Shown in pieces: positions 27,062 to 37,273 of a DNA stretch of 64,000 bases. The DNA is taken from contig JASANZ010002239.1 in the NCBI GenBank assembly GCA_030849805.1, positions 1 to 64,000 on the forward strand, given 5' to 3'. The translations under genes and the position numbers were made by a program. Within the stretch, counting starts at the first letter, position 1; every line of letters starts with the position of its first letter. Origin of the DNA: Sergeia podlipaevii. Lineage: Eukaryota > Euglenozoa > Kinetoplastea > Trypanosomatida > Trypanosomatidae. Below the pieces are notes generated by a model. That model was not told the DNA's origin, did no database searches, and worked only from the letters and a program-made list of their open reading frames with translations.

Positions 27062-28576
27062 TCACGGATTCCAGCGCACGTCAAACACGTTCATGCGCCT
27101 CCAACACGCCAGTAGTGCACGCACCAACACACCTGCTGCGCTCTCAACGCTTGCTTCGCTGTGCGCTTGACGCAAAACGTCGACAAGGTCGGTCTCTCCT
27201 TCCATCAAGAAGCCCCGTACCACCGTATCGCTCTCTGTGTACTCCACCACATCATCGCAATTGGCACCGGTTAAGATTGTCTGCAAAAACTTCTCCACCC
27301 ATGTGATCGGTACGTCCTCGCACGCCGCTGCAGCAGCAGCAGCAGAAGGACGCCCACGCGCATGCACAAGAACGCCCTCAACCCGGCGATGGTCAACCGT
27401 AGTTTCAATGACAAGAGCGGCATCAAGGAATGGAAACAGAAGCGCTGCTAGTTCCTCTGCAGTCCACGTCACATCGACCAATTCTCTCTTAAGAATCGCC
27501 ATTTGCTTGTCAATTTCAGCAGTCAAATCAGTACGGGTAATGAGCACCTCCGTGGTGAAGCGCGGCATAGCATATATCCAGTCCACACTCGTCGTACGCG
27601 CCAGCTCTTCCGTCATAGTCGATGCGTCCCCACGTGCCGCCGGTCGTTTATCGCCGTACATCATGGTCTCCCCCTGCTCCACCGCTGTGCGAACGTCTAA
27701 TGTGTAAAGTGTTGGTTCTACCGAGGCCGTGTCCTGGCTAGGTGCCGAGAAGGCGTGGCCATCAAGCTGCCATGGTGCCTCATGGTGCATAATAGTCGAG
27801 CCATGCGCGGCATAAAACTCAGCAATGCGATCACGGAGCAACAGCAAGCCCTCCATGTCCTTTGTGACTGGCGCAATGCCCTCACAGGCGAGCGTCGTCA
27901 CAGGGGAACGCACGGAATTAACAGAGGTAGACTTGAAGCTAGCCAGCGTAGCCTCCGTGTGTAAGTAGCGTCCCAGCGACTCACGACAGCTGTTCACTAG
28001 CAGCGTGCAGTGATGTACCGCAATATCGCGCTGCACACGCATCGCCGATCCGGTCAGCTTCTTGCCATCAATAAACAAATCGTGTCGCTTGGTAGAAGTG
28101 AGCCTGGCTGCATCCACACCGCATATAGAGGCCAGCGCCAGACGCAATATTTGAATTGTTTTCTCTGGCGCGTAGTCGTGCCGATGAGTAAAAAATGAGA
28201 GGCACAAGTTACCTGCGTCGTGGAAGACTGCACCACCTCCTGAGGAACGCCGCGCAACGCGCACACCATCACGGGCGGCTGAGCGCAGCGCCACCTCTTG
28301 AATACTGTTCTGGTTTCTTCCTATCACGACACAAGGGTCATTGATGTAGAACAAGAGCATGCCTTGATCTCTGTCCACTACAACCCCTCGAAGGAGTGCC
28401 TCCTCAGCCGCAAGGTTGGCATACACGTCCTTAACGTTAGAGGTCAGCAAAACTTGAGCTGCTGGGGCATACAGAGGAGAGCTTAAGGGCTTCCCCTGAA
28501 GCGTATGATTAGTCTCAACAAAACGATTTAAAGTAAGAAGTGCATGATGCAGGGAACGCGTTATTGTTCTGCGCAT
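27062..28576 (-). CDS. LPLA: Lipoate-protein ligase (LplA family), 504 aa
   Basis: Activates lipoate with ATP and attaches it to the lysine of lipoyl domains of mitochondrial 2-oxoacid dehydrogenases or the glycine cleavage H-protein. The N-terminus (MRRTITRSLHHALLTLNRFV) resembles a mitochondrial presequence. The catalytic core is clear: N..EEALLR near 55-63, VVIGRNQN at 83-90, RRSSGGGAVFHDAGN at 109-123 and DLFIDGKKLTGSAMR at 166-180, with the lysine expected for lipoyl-AMP formation. The C-terminal 200 residues are longer than in bacterial LplA and include the small accessory-domain-like region. The start is the ATG at 28574-28576; the preceding codon is TTG. The assignment could instead be an octanoyl/lipoyl transferase of the same fold. 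Confidence 0.9.
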   Translation of the reverse strand: MRRTITRSLHHALLTLNRFVETNHTLQGKPLSSPLYAPAAQVLLTSNVKDVYANLAAEEALLRGVVVDRDQGMLLFYINDPCVVIGRNQNSIQEVALRSAARDGVRVARRSSGGGAVFHDAGNLCLSFFTHRHDYAPEKTIQILRLALASICGVDAARLTSTKRHDLFIDGKKLTGSAMRVQRDIAVHHCTLLVNSCRESLGRYLHTEATLASFKSTSVNSVRSPVTTLACEGIAPVTKDMEGLLLLRDRIAEFYAAHGSTIMHHEAPWQLDGHAFSAPSQDTASVEPTLYTLDVRTAVEQGETMMYGDKRPAARGDASTMTEELARTTSVDWIYAMPRFTTEVLITRTDLTAEIDKQMAILKRELVDVTWTAEELAALLFPFLDAALVIETTVDHRRVEGVLVHARGRPSAAAAAAACEDVPITWVEKFLQTILTGANCDDVVEYTESDTVVRGFLMEGETDLVDVLRQAHSEASVESAAGVLVRALLACWRRMNVFDVRWNP

Positions 28577-28982
28577 CAAGTGATACTCCGGTCGCTCTAT
28601 GCGTTACGCTAAAAATAAAAGTATTGCTTTTCTTTGTGATTGTTTCCCTTTCAAAAATGTAACATCAGAAAATAAACAAGCAAATGTGTAGCAAAGCGGC
28701 ATTTTAAAATAAAAAAAATAATGTTATAAAAAGCATTGTGAGTATGTACAACATTGAACATCACAGAAGATAGCGATGTACTCATTACAAGGTAGACCAT
28801 ACTTGTACGTACCCTCCCTCCCTTCCCTCCTCCGCCATCACGAAAAAAAAAAAAAAAAATGGCGTACGGTAGAAACAAGAAATGTACATATGCAAGCAAG
28901 CACGTACTTGTCTGTATTGTTGAGTGACATGATACAACTTCACACTGGTATTTTTACATATCAACAGATATCTGGGCTCCCG
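28577..28982. other. Spacer between lipoate ligase and the DPY30-motif gene
   Basis: Contains A runs at 28712-28718 and 28842-28858; the latter is T17 on the coding strand. No gene is recognised. Confidence 0.5.
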
Positions 28983-29321
28983 CTACACAGTGCGAGGTTG
29001 AACCTGCGGCACTGCCTCCGAGTAGGGTACCTCCACTACATTACTAGCCTGCGAGCGACGCAGCAGATATAAGGCCAAGTAATCAACGGGGTTGGCCGGC
29101 CTCACACGACACACGTCCTCCAGGCCTTGAGTCAAAACACCCATCACGGACTGTTCAAGGTACTCCTGTGCACTGAGATTAAAAATAGGATCCTGAGGAG
29201 CCGCGTCCGCAACCTGCGCAGCCTCAGACTCAGCAGGCGTCAAGCAATCCGCCGCTGGCGCGCTCACCGCCGCTGTCATTGCGGCGCGGGGGGACGTAGG
29301 TTTTGAGGATACTTCTGCCAT
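28983..29321 (-). CDS. DPY30-motif protein, 112 aa
   Basis: Residues 51-91 match the Dpy-30 motif: AQEYLEQSVMGVLTQGLEDV, then C.VRPANPVDYLALYLLRRS, including the RP.NP..YLA..LL core. The motif is a short helical dimerisation/docking fold related to the RIIa domain of protein kinase A. It occurs in histone methyltransferase complexes and, in flagellates, in axonemal radial-spoke-type proteins. The N-terminal 45 residues are Ala/Ser/Pro rich and likely disordered. The ATG at 29319-29321 was chosen because 85 upstream codons begin without features and cross a T-rich leader. Which complex it serves is not decidable here. Confidence 0.85.
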   Translation of the reverse strand: MAEVSSKPTSPRAAMTAAVSAPAADCLTPAESEAAQVADAAPQDPIFNLSAQEYLEQSVMGVLTQGLEDVCRVRPANPVDYLALYLLRRSQASNVVEVPYSEAVPQVQPRTV

Positions 29322-30093
29322 ATAGGTAGCTGCTATTTCTGATGAAGGTGTGTGGGTTCTCAAAGCAAAAAAAAAAAAGAAGTTATCTATGCTATGTAAT
29401 ATGTTTTTTTTTTTATAATGTGATCTTTTTAGTTGAAAATAGAGGATTTTATAAACCATTAAATAGGTGCGGCGAAGCGATAGCTGCAAAGTAGGCCACT
29501 CAGCTAGGAACTGGAAAGAGGCAATAGTGCTGCTAGTAGTGCGACGCTGAATGACTTCTTCTCTGACGGTCTCCAAGTCACCCCACAGGAGATTTCTGTT
29601 GTTTTTCGTTGCTTCATTTCGCTTCCCGTCGTCTTCCCTCAGCGCGTTGATGTAAGTGACTGTTGTTGTTGTTGTTTTTCGTCGTTGCTTTTATAAAATT
29701 CATAAATAGTAGTAGTAGTACTTTAGAATGTATGTATGAACACACACACACACACACACATTACTCACTCAGTTGCATTGTTTGATAAAAAGATAAAAGC
29801 CCATCAAATCAGCACAGTTTTACGGCGGCAGTGTGAGTGCGTGTCTATGTGTGCTTGTGCGTGGTGTGTATGATCCTGTAGAGGTGCTGCATATTTGTTT
29901 ATTTACTTACTTATTTTTTACTCACTTTTCTTTTAAATAACTTACTCAGTGGAAAATTCTTTACTTTTCACCATCACCTGCTCTATCTCAACTCTCTACC
30001 AGTGTAGAGACACACACACACACACATTCACACAACACACGCAAACACAGGCACACTAACAGGCATAACACTTTCTCCCAACGCGCACAGCAG
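29322..30093. other. Spacer between the DPY30-motif gene and the P5A ATPase
   Basis: Contains A/T runs near 29367-29378 and 29404-29414, a CA run (29742-29760), a second CA run (30010-30026), and the P5A ATPase 3' UTR. No gene is seen. Confidence 0.5.
29742..29760. repeat. (CA)n microsatellite
   Basis: About nine CA units; a second, similar run lies at 30010-30026, both in the presumed 3' UTR of the P5A ATPase. Confidence 0.9.
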
Positions 30094-33000
30094 CTAATAA
30101 TCAGTGAACAGCAAGAGGCATGTGTTTTCGATGAAAAAACTGCCAAGGCCGTCAAGTAACAAAAGTCGCACAAACGTGTAACGAAACTCCTCCGACGGAA
30201 ATGCTACAATCTCAAACAGCTGGTTGAGCTCCGGATCTGCCTCCGTGGCGAAGGTAAAGATCACAATAGCAAGAACGATGAGCGCAATGAACATCGGGCG
30301 GTTCTTACGGATGCTCTGCATAAAGGGCTCACCACGGTAGTTCACAGCAAACGTAACGCCAGACATGAGCGTAGTCAGCAGAAACATAGTAGAGTTGAGT
30401 AGCGTAGGCTTGAACTCCGCACCTTCCACGTTGGTGCGCATCTCGTTAACTGTATCCTTGTCCACCGCCGAAACCATGGATGCTGTCTTGATCATGCAGT
30501 ACAAATGGAGCGTAAACTGGAGAAATACGGTACTAATCATATACTTGGAGAAGACGCGTGTGACGGGACGCTGCGGGCACAACTTGGGCAGAGGCTTGCT
30601 ACGCGACATGCACAGGAAGCACACAGAGAGAATAACGCCCGATAAAATCATCTGCTTCTCGCCTAACTTGACACCGTCACAGTGAAGGACAGACATGGAG
30701 TAAGCCGAAGTGAGGCAATTGAGGGCGAGAATCTTATACATCATGTGGGTCGTCACCAGAGTCGTACGACCAAGACGTATAATATCGCACACCGACGTGA
30801 GAGCCTTGGAGCGGCACGTAAAAGGAGCAGCAATGGAAGCATCACCCAACTTGATCATAGGTGCCCCGCCCATGTCAGCGTCCTCAGAGTTAAAGAGCGA
30901 CTCCATTAGAAAGTCCGAGTCGTTGCCGGCGGTCTTGGGAGCGGGCGGAAGCGCAGCCTTCGCCTTCTTGGCCTCCAGTAATTGCTTGTTCCACTTGCCA
31001 ATTTGAATGATTTCCGCCTTGCGCTTGGCCTCCTGCATCTTCCAGCGCATCATCTCCATGAACGGCGCACCCGCAGGCGGCTCCCGAGGCAGCGGCGTAA
31101 ACTCAAAGTTCGGCGGGATCATGTACTCGGCTGGCACGTCAGGCTCGTTGTGAGGCTGTGGACCAACCTGTATCTCCTTACCATCCGCGGTTGTCGTCTC
31201 CTGCGGCGGCGCGACCGAAGTAGAGTTGAGGACGGCAATGCCAGTGTGTGCCTGCTTCAGCGCGCCCACGTCGTTCGTGCCATCACCAGCCATCATGACG
31301 ATGTGATCCTTCTTCTTGAGGTCCGTCACGATGGCTTCCTTCTGCGTTGGAGCACAGCGAGCCCAAATGGTCACCTGCTCGTTGTACTCGGCAATAATGT
31401 GGTCGACCTGTCCTGGTGACAAGTTTTCCGCGTTGACACACAGATCCCACTGCGTGTCTTTCGGCTTCCTGAGCTTTCGGGTTCGAGCAAACGTGTTGGA
31501 TATGATAGTAGCCTTGTCAGCCTCCTCCCTCTTACCAGTGACGGAATCTACCCACTGTACTTCATTGCTGGCGGTGCCAATTGCGGTTGGCACCGCCACA
31601 AGCTGACGCGTGCACAACAGCATGGACACGTCCTTCCCGACAGAGATGGCTGTCTGCACACTGTCACCAGTAATGATCGTGCAGCGGTGGCTGCCGCCCT
31701 CGAGGTTCTCAATCGTTTCGCGTGCGTCCTTCTTGAGGGGGCAGACGTATACGGCGAGGCCGGCAAAGATGAGGTCGTGCTCGACATCATCGCGCTTAAG
31801 AGCTGCAATGGCATCCTTCGAGCACTTCTCCTCATCCGAGAGCGGGCGGTATGCCAACGCAATCACACGAAGTCCTTTTGCCGCGGTCTTCTCCGCCACG
31901 TCTGCGTAATCCGCGGGCACGTTGGCGCACAGTGTGGCGATAGCATCAGGTGAACCCTTGGCCACCACAAACTTGCCATCTGGAGAGCTCACCACACAAG
32001 ACATACGACGCAGCGCAGCGAGAAATGGAAAGCGTGCAAGGATCTTGAAGTTCTTGCCATGCGCACCGCCGCCGTTGGTGTGCGCCTTCTTCTTCTTCTT
32101 ACCGTCGTGGTCAGCGCCATCCTCCTTCGGTGCCGGCGGATCGTACATAATATTGTCGTTGCTATCCATGCGGTAGCCGAGCGCGCCAGTTGCCGCCTTC
32201 TCCATCTCATCACCAGCGAGTGTCTTCTCGTCCAAGTAGACGAGCGAGTGGCACGTGGCGAGCACCATCTCGCTCCTGGCAGGAATCTCCTTTAGCTTGT
32301 TGAGCAGCCCAGCGCCATCCACCATATCTACACCTCCGAAGAGCATTTCGTCCGTGGTGAGGGTGCCGGTCTTGTCAAAGCAGCAGGTGTCCACCTTGCC
32401 TGCAAAGGGAATACGGAAAGGCTCCGTGCAGAACACTGAGAGTTTGGTTAGTGCAAGCAAGGTGGTGTTGACGGCTAGGGAGAGCTCCATGGGCAGCTCG
32501 GGCGGCACGACGGAGGTGATGATCTGCACACAGGAGAGGAATAACTTCCAGCGGCTGCGGTTGGGGTCAGCAAGGCCGCGCTTCAAGAGGTAGCCGCTGG
32601 CAGCGAGGGCAAACACAACGAGCACGCCAATGAACCCAAACGCCTCCCCGCTGTTCTCGCTCAAGCGACCCTGACTGTGAAGAATTGTACGGAGCAGTTT
32701 TCCCTGTTTGGTCTCAAAGCCAGTCTTGAGTACCACCGCGCGAGCTCCGCTCGACTTGCCATCCACCTGACCGTAGCCCTCGCCCTTGTGAGACGCACTG
32801 CTGAGCAAGATCTGAGTTCCGGAAAAGAGCATGTGCCGCGCGTGCTTTTTGGCGCTGAGATGAATGTCGGCATCGTCAGGAGCCTCCTTGAGCTGCGGGG
32901 TCGACTCACCCGTGAGGGTTGCCTCGTTCACGACGGCGGTGCCATCAATAAGAATGGCATCAACAGGGCACGCGGAGTTGGTGGGCACCACCATGATATC

Positions 33001-33858
33001 CAGCGGCAGCAGCTCGTTGGTCTTGATCACCACCTCCTTCCCACCACGCACGACGGTGATGTCGCGCACAGGCACCTCAGCCATATCACGAAGCAGACGC
33101 ATGTTACGGATGCGTTGATAGATGGTGGTGCACTCCATGCCAACCATCATGACGCCAGTGAAGAGCGAGTAATACCAGTACTCGTCCAGGCACCAGAGCA
33201 GGACGCAGAACATCTGAAATACAAAGAAAGGGGCGAGCGCGTGGTCGACAAAGAGGTCCTGAAACTCTGGAATAATCACTTCCATCGTGTTCGGCCCATA
33301 AATATCCAGTTGCTTATCCCGTGCAGCCTGCGTGTTGAGCCCCTCAGCGTGCACGTAGTGAGAGAAGGACTCCTTTGTTGGGAAGCGCGGCTTGACGAAA
33401 AGACCGGTGTTCTCATCTAACTTCCACTTGCGCTGCTGAAAGAGAAAACAGGGCGGGTGTCCATCCGCGGAGGCCTGCATCAAACCAACAATCTCCGACT
33501 CTCCCTTGTGCACATGAGTAATAACCAAAACATCGGTGGCGTCCTCAAGTCGGTCGGCAGACACGGTCGAGTAGATGATCTTAGCACGAAAGTTGACGGA
33601 CCAAATCGTGAAGAGAGAGAGGAAAGCGTGGAGGAAGCACACGACGGGGAAGCAGATGGCATGAAAAAAGTCAATGTAGGTCTGGTTCACCAGATACGTG
33701 ACGCGATCCCACACAAGCTCTGGATACAGATACAATGTAATGGATGCGATGTAGAGCGCAACAAAAGGCCAGATGGTGACCCACACATACCACGGCTTGC
33801 GAAGCAGGAGTCGCACCTCCTTGATCATGGAGTTATCCACAATCAACTGCTCGGGCAT
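30094..33858 (-). CDS. P5A-type transport ATPase (Spf1/ATP13A1 family), 1254 aa
   Basis: P5A ATPases reside in the ER membrane and extract mis-inserted transmembrane helices. All P-type landmarks are present: LTGES at 315-319 (actuator domain), the subclass-defining PPELP at 452-456 in membrane helix 4, DKTGT at 495-499 with the phosphorylated Asp495, ITGDS at 729-733 and GDGTND at 858-863. The Pro-Pro-Glu-Leu-Pro variant and extra N-terminal membrane segments (about 24-44 and 63-90) mark P5A rather than calcium or proton pumps. A Lys-rich insert lies at 586-602, and a charged, disordered loop of about 100 residues (roughly 895-990) follows the hinge. C-terminal membrane helices follow to residue 1254. 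The ATG is at 33856-33858. Length is normal for the family. Confidence 0.95.
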   Translation of the reverse strand: MPEQLIVDNSMIKEVRLLLRKPWYVWVTIWPFVALYIASITLYLYPELVWDRVTYLVNQTYIDFFHAICFPVVCFLHAFLSLFTIWSVNFRAKIIYSTVSADRLEDATDVLVITHVHKGESEIVGLMQASADGHPPCFLFQQRKWKLDENTGLFVKPRFPTKESFSHYVHAEGLNTQAARDKQLDIYGPNTMEVIIPEFQDLFVDHALAPFFVFQMFCVLLWCLDEYWYYSLFTGVMMVGMECTTIYQRIRNMRLLRDMAEVPVRDITVVRGGKEVVIKTNELLPLDIMVVPTNSACPVDAILIDGTAVVNEATLTGESTPQLKEAPDDADIHLSAKKHARHMLFSGTQILLSSASHKGEGYGQVDGKSSGARAVVLKTGFETKQGKLLRTILHSQGRLSENSGEAFGFIGVLVVFALAASGYLLKRGLADPNRSRWKLFLSCVQIITSVVPPELPMELSLAVNTTLLALTKLSVFCTEPFRIPFAGKVDTCCFDKTGTLTTDEMLFGGVDMVDGAGLLNKLKEIPARSEMVLATCHSLVYLDEKTLAGDEMEKAATGALGYRMDSNDNIMYDPPAPKEDGADHDGKKKKKAHTNGGGAHGKNFKILARFPFLAALRRMSCVVSSPDGKFVVAKGSPDAIATLCANVPADYADVAEKTAAKGLRVIALAYRPLSDEEKCSKDAIAALKRDDVEHDLIFAGLAVYVCPLKKDARETIENLEGGSHRCTIITGDSVQTAISVGKDVSMLLCTRQLVAVPTAIGTASNEVQWVDSVTGKREEADKATIISNTFARTRKLRKPKDTQWDLCVNAENLSPGQVDHIIAEYNEQVTIWARCAPTQKEAIVTDLKKKDHIVMMAGDGTNDVGALKQAHTGIAVLNSTSVAPPQETTTADGKEIQVGPQPHNEPDVPAEYMIPPNFEFTPLPREPPAGAPFMEMMRWKMQEAKRKAEIIQIGKWNKQLLEAKKAKAALPPAPKTAGNDSDFLMESLFNSEDADMGGAPMIKLGDASIAAPFTCRSKALTSVCDIIRLGRTTLVTTHMMYKILALNCLTSAYSMSVLHCDGVKLGEKQMILSGVILSVCFLCMSRSKPLPKLCPQRPVTRVFSKYMISTVFLQFTLHLYCMIKTASMVSAVDKDTVNEMRTNVEGAEFKPTLLNSTMFLLTTLMSGVTFAVNYRGEPFMQSIRKNRPMFIALIVLAIVIFTFATEADPELNQLFEIVAFPSEEFRYTFVRLLLLDGLGSFFIENTCLLLFTDY

Positions 33859-34825
33859 CTTTAACGCAATTCCTTTTTTTTTCCTATTGATGCTGCTGTT
33901 TTGTTCCGTTGCTGTCTAGAAGGAGTACTCAAACAAAGTCGCTACTCGTTAGTTTCACTTGCGAAATGCTCCACACCGAAAAAAAAAATGAATGAGCGTC
34001 CACGCAAAGAAAAAAAAAGGGGTGTTGTGAGGTACCACCAAGTTAAGTAGAGACCTAAAACAGTCAAAACCGATTTAAAAAAATGTTGATTGGGTATTGC
34101 TACTATCTGGTTAACCACAAATATATTAAGGGAGCAGAGAGCAACTGTATTCTCCACTATCTGTCCAGTTTGCTACTTTGTAATCTTCAGGAACAGAAGA
34201 GGGGAGGGAGGAAAGTCTCAGGCCGCTGTTGCAGGTAGCAGAACCAGAAGAAAAAACTTGTGCTTCCCCTTTCTGGGATAGCAAAAGTAAGAGAGAGTGA
34301 AGCAGTCGTATAACTGCCCTGTTTCAACAACTGCAGTTGTTTTCTTTGAGAAGAAAAAAAAAATAAAAGAAAATGAAAAAGTGCATCAGTGATGAACAAG
34401 TGAAATAGAGTAGAAAGACCACATGTAGCTGAGACAGTTCCCCCTCACAGACACACTACTATGCAACATACAGTCGAGCAATAGTAGTACATATATATAC
34501 AGTTGTTATGACGTATTCAGTTATAAGATAAAATACACAGAAACGGCTCCAATATGAAGAAAAAAAAAACAAAGAGAAGCTAACCGCTTCAGCAACAGAA
34601 AAAAAAAAGAAGAAAAAAATCAGATGCTCTGTTTAAACGTATTTACATGCATGCAGCAGCACACAGCAATCTCCAGAAAAGACAGAAAAGTAACATATCA
34701 CCCTCACAAACTAAAACGCAGAAAAAGAAAAGCGAAGGAAAACAAAACGCCAGTGAAAGCACTCAGTATATGCATCCCATAGCCCCCCACTGATATATTT
34801 ACACCTGGAAAAGCAAGATGAGTCA
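33859..34825. other. Spacer between the P5A ATPase and the Sel1-repeat gene
   Basis: Nearly 1 kb, AT-rich, with many A runs (33979-33987, 34010-34017, 34350-34359, 34559-34569, 34601-34608). It holds the ATPase leader, with a pyrimidine-rich stretch ending in CTTCTAG near 33918-33936, and the 3' UTR of the Sel1-repeat gene. No gene or RNA is recognised. Confidence 0.5.
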
Positions 34826-36004
34826 TCACGCCGTGCGGCGGCGAAGCAACATGGCCTCTTGACTGCCAGAGGCTGCGGCTCTATCAAGCCACTCTTTCGC
34901 GCGCTCTCTCATCTCTCTCGCTTCGGGTGCTGGTAGAACCGAGCGTGAGTCAGCCTCCTCAGACGCAGTAAGCAGCAGACGTCCAAGGTTCAGTTGCGAT
35001 GGGACATACCCCAGCGATGCAGCCTGACGATACCAGTGCATTGCAGCACCCCAGTCTTCCTCCACCGTCCTGTCATCCACAGTAGCACCACGCTCATACA
35101 CCTCACCAAGTTCGTGCATAGCCGGTGCATACCCAAGTGCCGCAGCCTGCTCCATCCACGTCAGAGCAGTCTCCAGATCAGCAGGTACGCCAAGGCCATC
35201 ACGAAGGCACAATCCAACTCGCAGCATCGCACCAGGATGGCCCTCGCTCACCGCACTATCAAGAAGTTCTAAGTCTGCCTCTGACACCTGTGCAGCGCCA
35301 GAAAAGCAAATACGCAGTTCCGCCAAGGCTGCCGCCACAAGACAAGTAGAGTCCCCCTTATCAGATCTAGAAGGCAATGTAGATGGAGACGCAGAGGACA
35401 ATAAAAAGCCAGAAAGCGCCTGGATGGTCTCCTCCAGAGAGTGCAGCTGGCACGCTGCAGCAAGACACCGGGCAACGTGTGTCTCCGCACCGCTCGCGTC
35501 ATCGCTCCCCAAATACGACAACCGTCGGGTTGGCCTGCCAGCCCTACGATGCCTTCGATCCTGCCTCAAGCACTCCAGTACCGCCTGCACCGTCTGCTGC
35601 GCAGTTGGGCTGAGTGTAACATGTTCTACACGTGCCAGCTGAACAAGAAGGTCCTCAAGAGCGCTACGGGTACTGCCACCGCTACCGGTGCTGCTACTGC
35701 TGCCCGTGGTAGTGGTGGCGGGTGCCACTGATGTTGCAGGGGTGGTGGAAGATGGCGCGGTAGAAGCAAAGTTTGTTGGTTTGCCTCCTCGAGCGACTAG
35801 TGCCGCGGAGGCCGCTACTGGGTATTGCTGAACTGCCTGTGAAGAAGAAAAAGAAGACGTGTCAGCAGCCAGACGTGAGCGCCGCCTTGCATTACGTCCG
35901 CCAACCTGTGGCACTCGCGGCTTGAGTGGACCAGGAGAAGGAGCTGGCGTTCGCTTCAAGTCATAGATACCAAAACCAATCTCACCATCTTTTAAGCGTC
36001 GCAT
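34826..36004 (-). CDS. Sel1-like (TPR-type) repeat protein, 392 aa
   Basis: Residues 253-380 hold Sel1-like repeats: GHPGAMLRVGLCLRDGLGVP, then ALTWMEQAAALGYAPAMHEL, GEVYERG and AAMHWYRQAASLGYVPSQLN, each with the A...Y..AA..G...A...LG pattern. A fourth, weaker unit ends the protein. Such helical arrays act as adaptors in membrane and signalling complexes. Residues 75-115 are Ser/Thr/Gly-rich low complexity. The N-terminus (MRRLKDGEIGFGIYDLKR) is polar and has no signal peptide. The ATG is at 36002-36004; the open frame five codons further upstream begins with TTG and is not used. The substrate or partner is unknown. Confidence 0.85.
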   Translation of the reverse strand: MRRLKDGEIGFGIYDLKRTPAPSPGPLKPRVPQVGGRNARRRSRLAADTSSFSSSQAVQQYPVAASAALVARGGKPTNFASTAPSSTTPATSVAPATTTTGSSSSTGSGGSTRSALEDLLVQLARVEHVTLSPTAQQTVQAVLECLRQDRRHRRAGRPTRRLSYLGSDDASGAETHVARCLAAACQLHSLEETIQALSGFLLSSASPSTLPSRSDKGDSTCLVAAALAELRICFSGAAQVSEADLELLDSAVSEGHPGAMLRVGLCLRDGLGVPADLETALTWMEQAAALGYAPAMHELGEVYERGATVDDRTVEEDWGAAMHWYRQAASLGYVPSQLNLGRLLLTASEEADSRSVLPAPEAREMRERAKEWLDRAAASGSQEAMLLRRRTA

Positions 36005-36766
36005 GATGAGGCGTAGCAAGCCTGTGGCGTTGCTGTAGATGTCAAAACAAAGCTTTTAAAAGGAAAAAGAGAGAAACAACTCTGTCCGCCTTTCTCAGTG
36101 GCTTCCCGAAAGCGTATATGATGGAATGCCTGGATGGCACTTCTATGTAAGTAGTAGATAACAAAGAGAGAAGTACCAGTATTCTGTGTGATGCGTGTGA
36201 AAAAATAAAGATACCCTACGTAGGAAAAAAAAGAAGGTAAGGGAGGAATATATTCTAACGGAAGTTTACAGTAACAAAGCTCGCTATTTTCCCCAGCATT
36301 GATTAAATATGTGTTTGTGTTAGAGAGAGAGAGAAAAAAAAAAGAAGAAAAAGATAGAATAAATTATGTTTTTTTATTATTATTTTCTGCCATGAAGGAC
36401 GGATATTGAAGACACGAAGGTAAGTACACATACAAAACAGTGTAAAGAGTGTACAATAGGAATATCATGCAAGCACCAACACTATTTATAAGCGTAAAAA
36501 AAAAAGAAAAAAGAGACAGAGAGAGATTAATAAATGTATTGTTTTGGCCACAACATATACCGTTGTGCCAAGATGATTATTGTTTTTAAATTGATTTTCA
36601 TGTTGTTGCTGTTGCTTTCCTCTCCCACCCCCCCCCCCAGCACAAATAGTCGTAGTCCAGTGGACTCAGCAGACTGCGCTCATGACAGTGTAAGTACAAC
36701 AAATACGTGCTACAAAGCAAATCATGACGCACTCGTGTGTGTGCGTGTGTGCGTGTGTGTGTGTGA
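36005..36766. other. Spacer between the Sel1-repeat and four-helix membrane protein genes
   Basis: Contains a GA run (about 36322-36332), a C11 run (36628-36638) and a GT-rich run (36736-36764) ending at the stop of the membrane protein gene. No gene is seen. Confidence 0.5.
36736..36764. repeat. (GT)n-rich microsatellite
   Basis: A GTGTGTGCGTGTGTGCGTGTGTG-like run immediately 3' of the four-helix membrane protein stop codon at 36767, hence in its 3' UTR. Confidence 0.85.
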
Positions 36767-37273
36767 TTATCTTAAAGGATATACCAGGCGGTACAGCTTG
36801 AAGCCATACGTCAAAAAGCAACACCACTGCACAGCGACACACACTACGTACACCCAGGAGGTGATACAAGACGCGCCAAAGTACAGAGAAGCAATAGATG
36901 ATATGTAGAAGGTATAAGGTAGCACACGCCGCATGTTATTGCCTAAATTCTCGTTGACAGGGAGTACTAACAGCGCCACCTGACGCCCTCGCGCTAGCAA
37001 CGGCGTAGGTAACACACGTGAAGCATTAAGGCTATGCAAAACTCGCAACATGAGCACGTAAGTGAGAATGCTCAAGAACAAAAAGCAAGCAAGATGCTCA
37101 TAATACGTTCCTCCTCCCTGTGTATCTCTGGGCAGTGCACAGGGCATCACATAGAGCGCGATAACAGAGCATACGCCAGCGCAGCAACATAAAAATCCAA
37201 CATACAAATGGTGTTGATGCAACTCACTGTACTGATCGCTCGCACGCTGGTTCATGACAGACAGAAGATCCAT
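36767..37273 (-). CDS. Small multi-pass membrane protein, 168 aa
   Basis: Not recognised by family. Four hydrophobic segments are visible at about 23-45 (LYVGFLCCCAGVCSVIALYV), 60-80 (LACFLFLSILTYVLMLRVLH), 115-134 and 136-158. A basic C-terminus (KLYRLVYPLR) follows the last segment. The N-terminal 20 residues are polar without a cleavable signal, so the protein is likely inserted by its own helices. Cysteines are frequent (nine). The ATG is at 37271-37273. It could be an ER or mitochondrial inner-membrane protein. Confidence 0.75.
   Translation of the reverse strand: MDLLSVMNQRASDQYSELHQHHLYVGFLCCCAGVCSVIALYVMPCALPRDTQGGGTYYEHLACFLFLSILTYVLMLRVLHSLNASRVLPTPLLARGRQVALLVLPVNENLGNNMRRVLPYTFYISSIASLYFGASCITSWVYVVCVAVQWCCFLTYGFKLYRLVYPLR

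Noticed and set aside
36005..36019. Longer start for the Sel1-repeat gene (five extra codons)
   Set aside because: The first codon is TTG, not ATG; the same applies to the longer frames of the desaturase, lipoate ligase, KREPA3, PIF1 and subunit c, so the first ATG was used in each.
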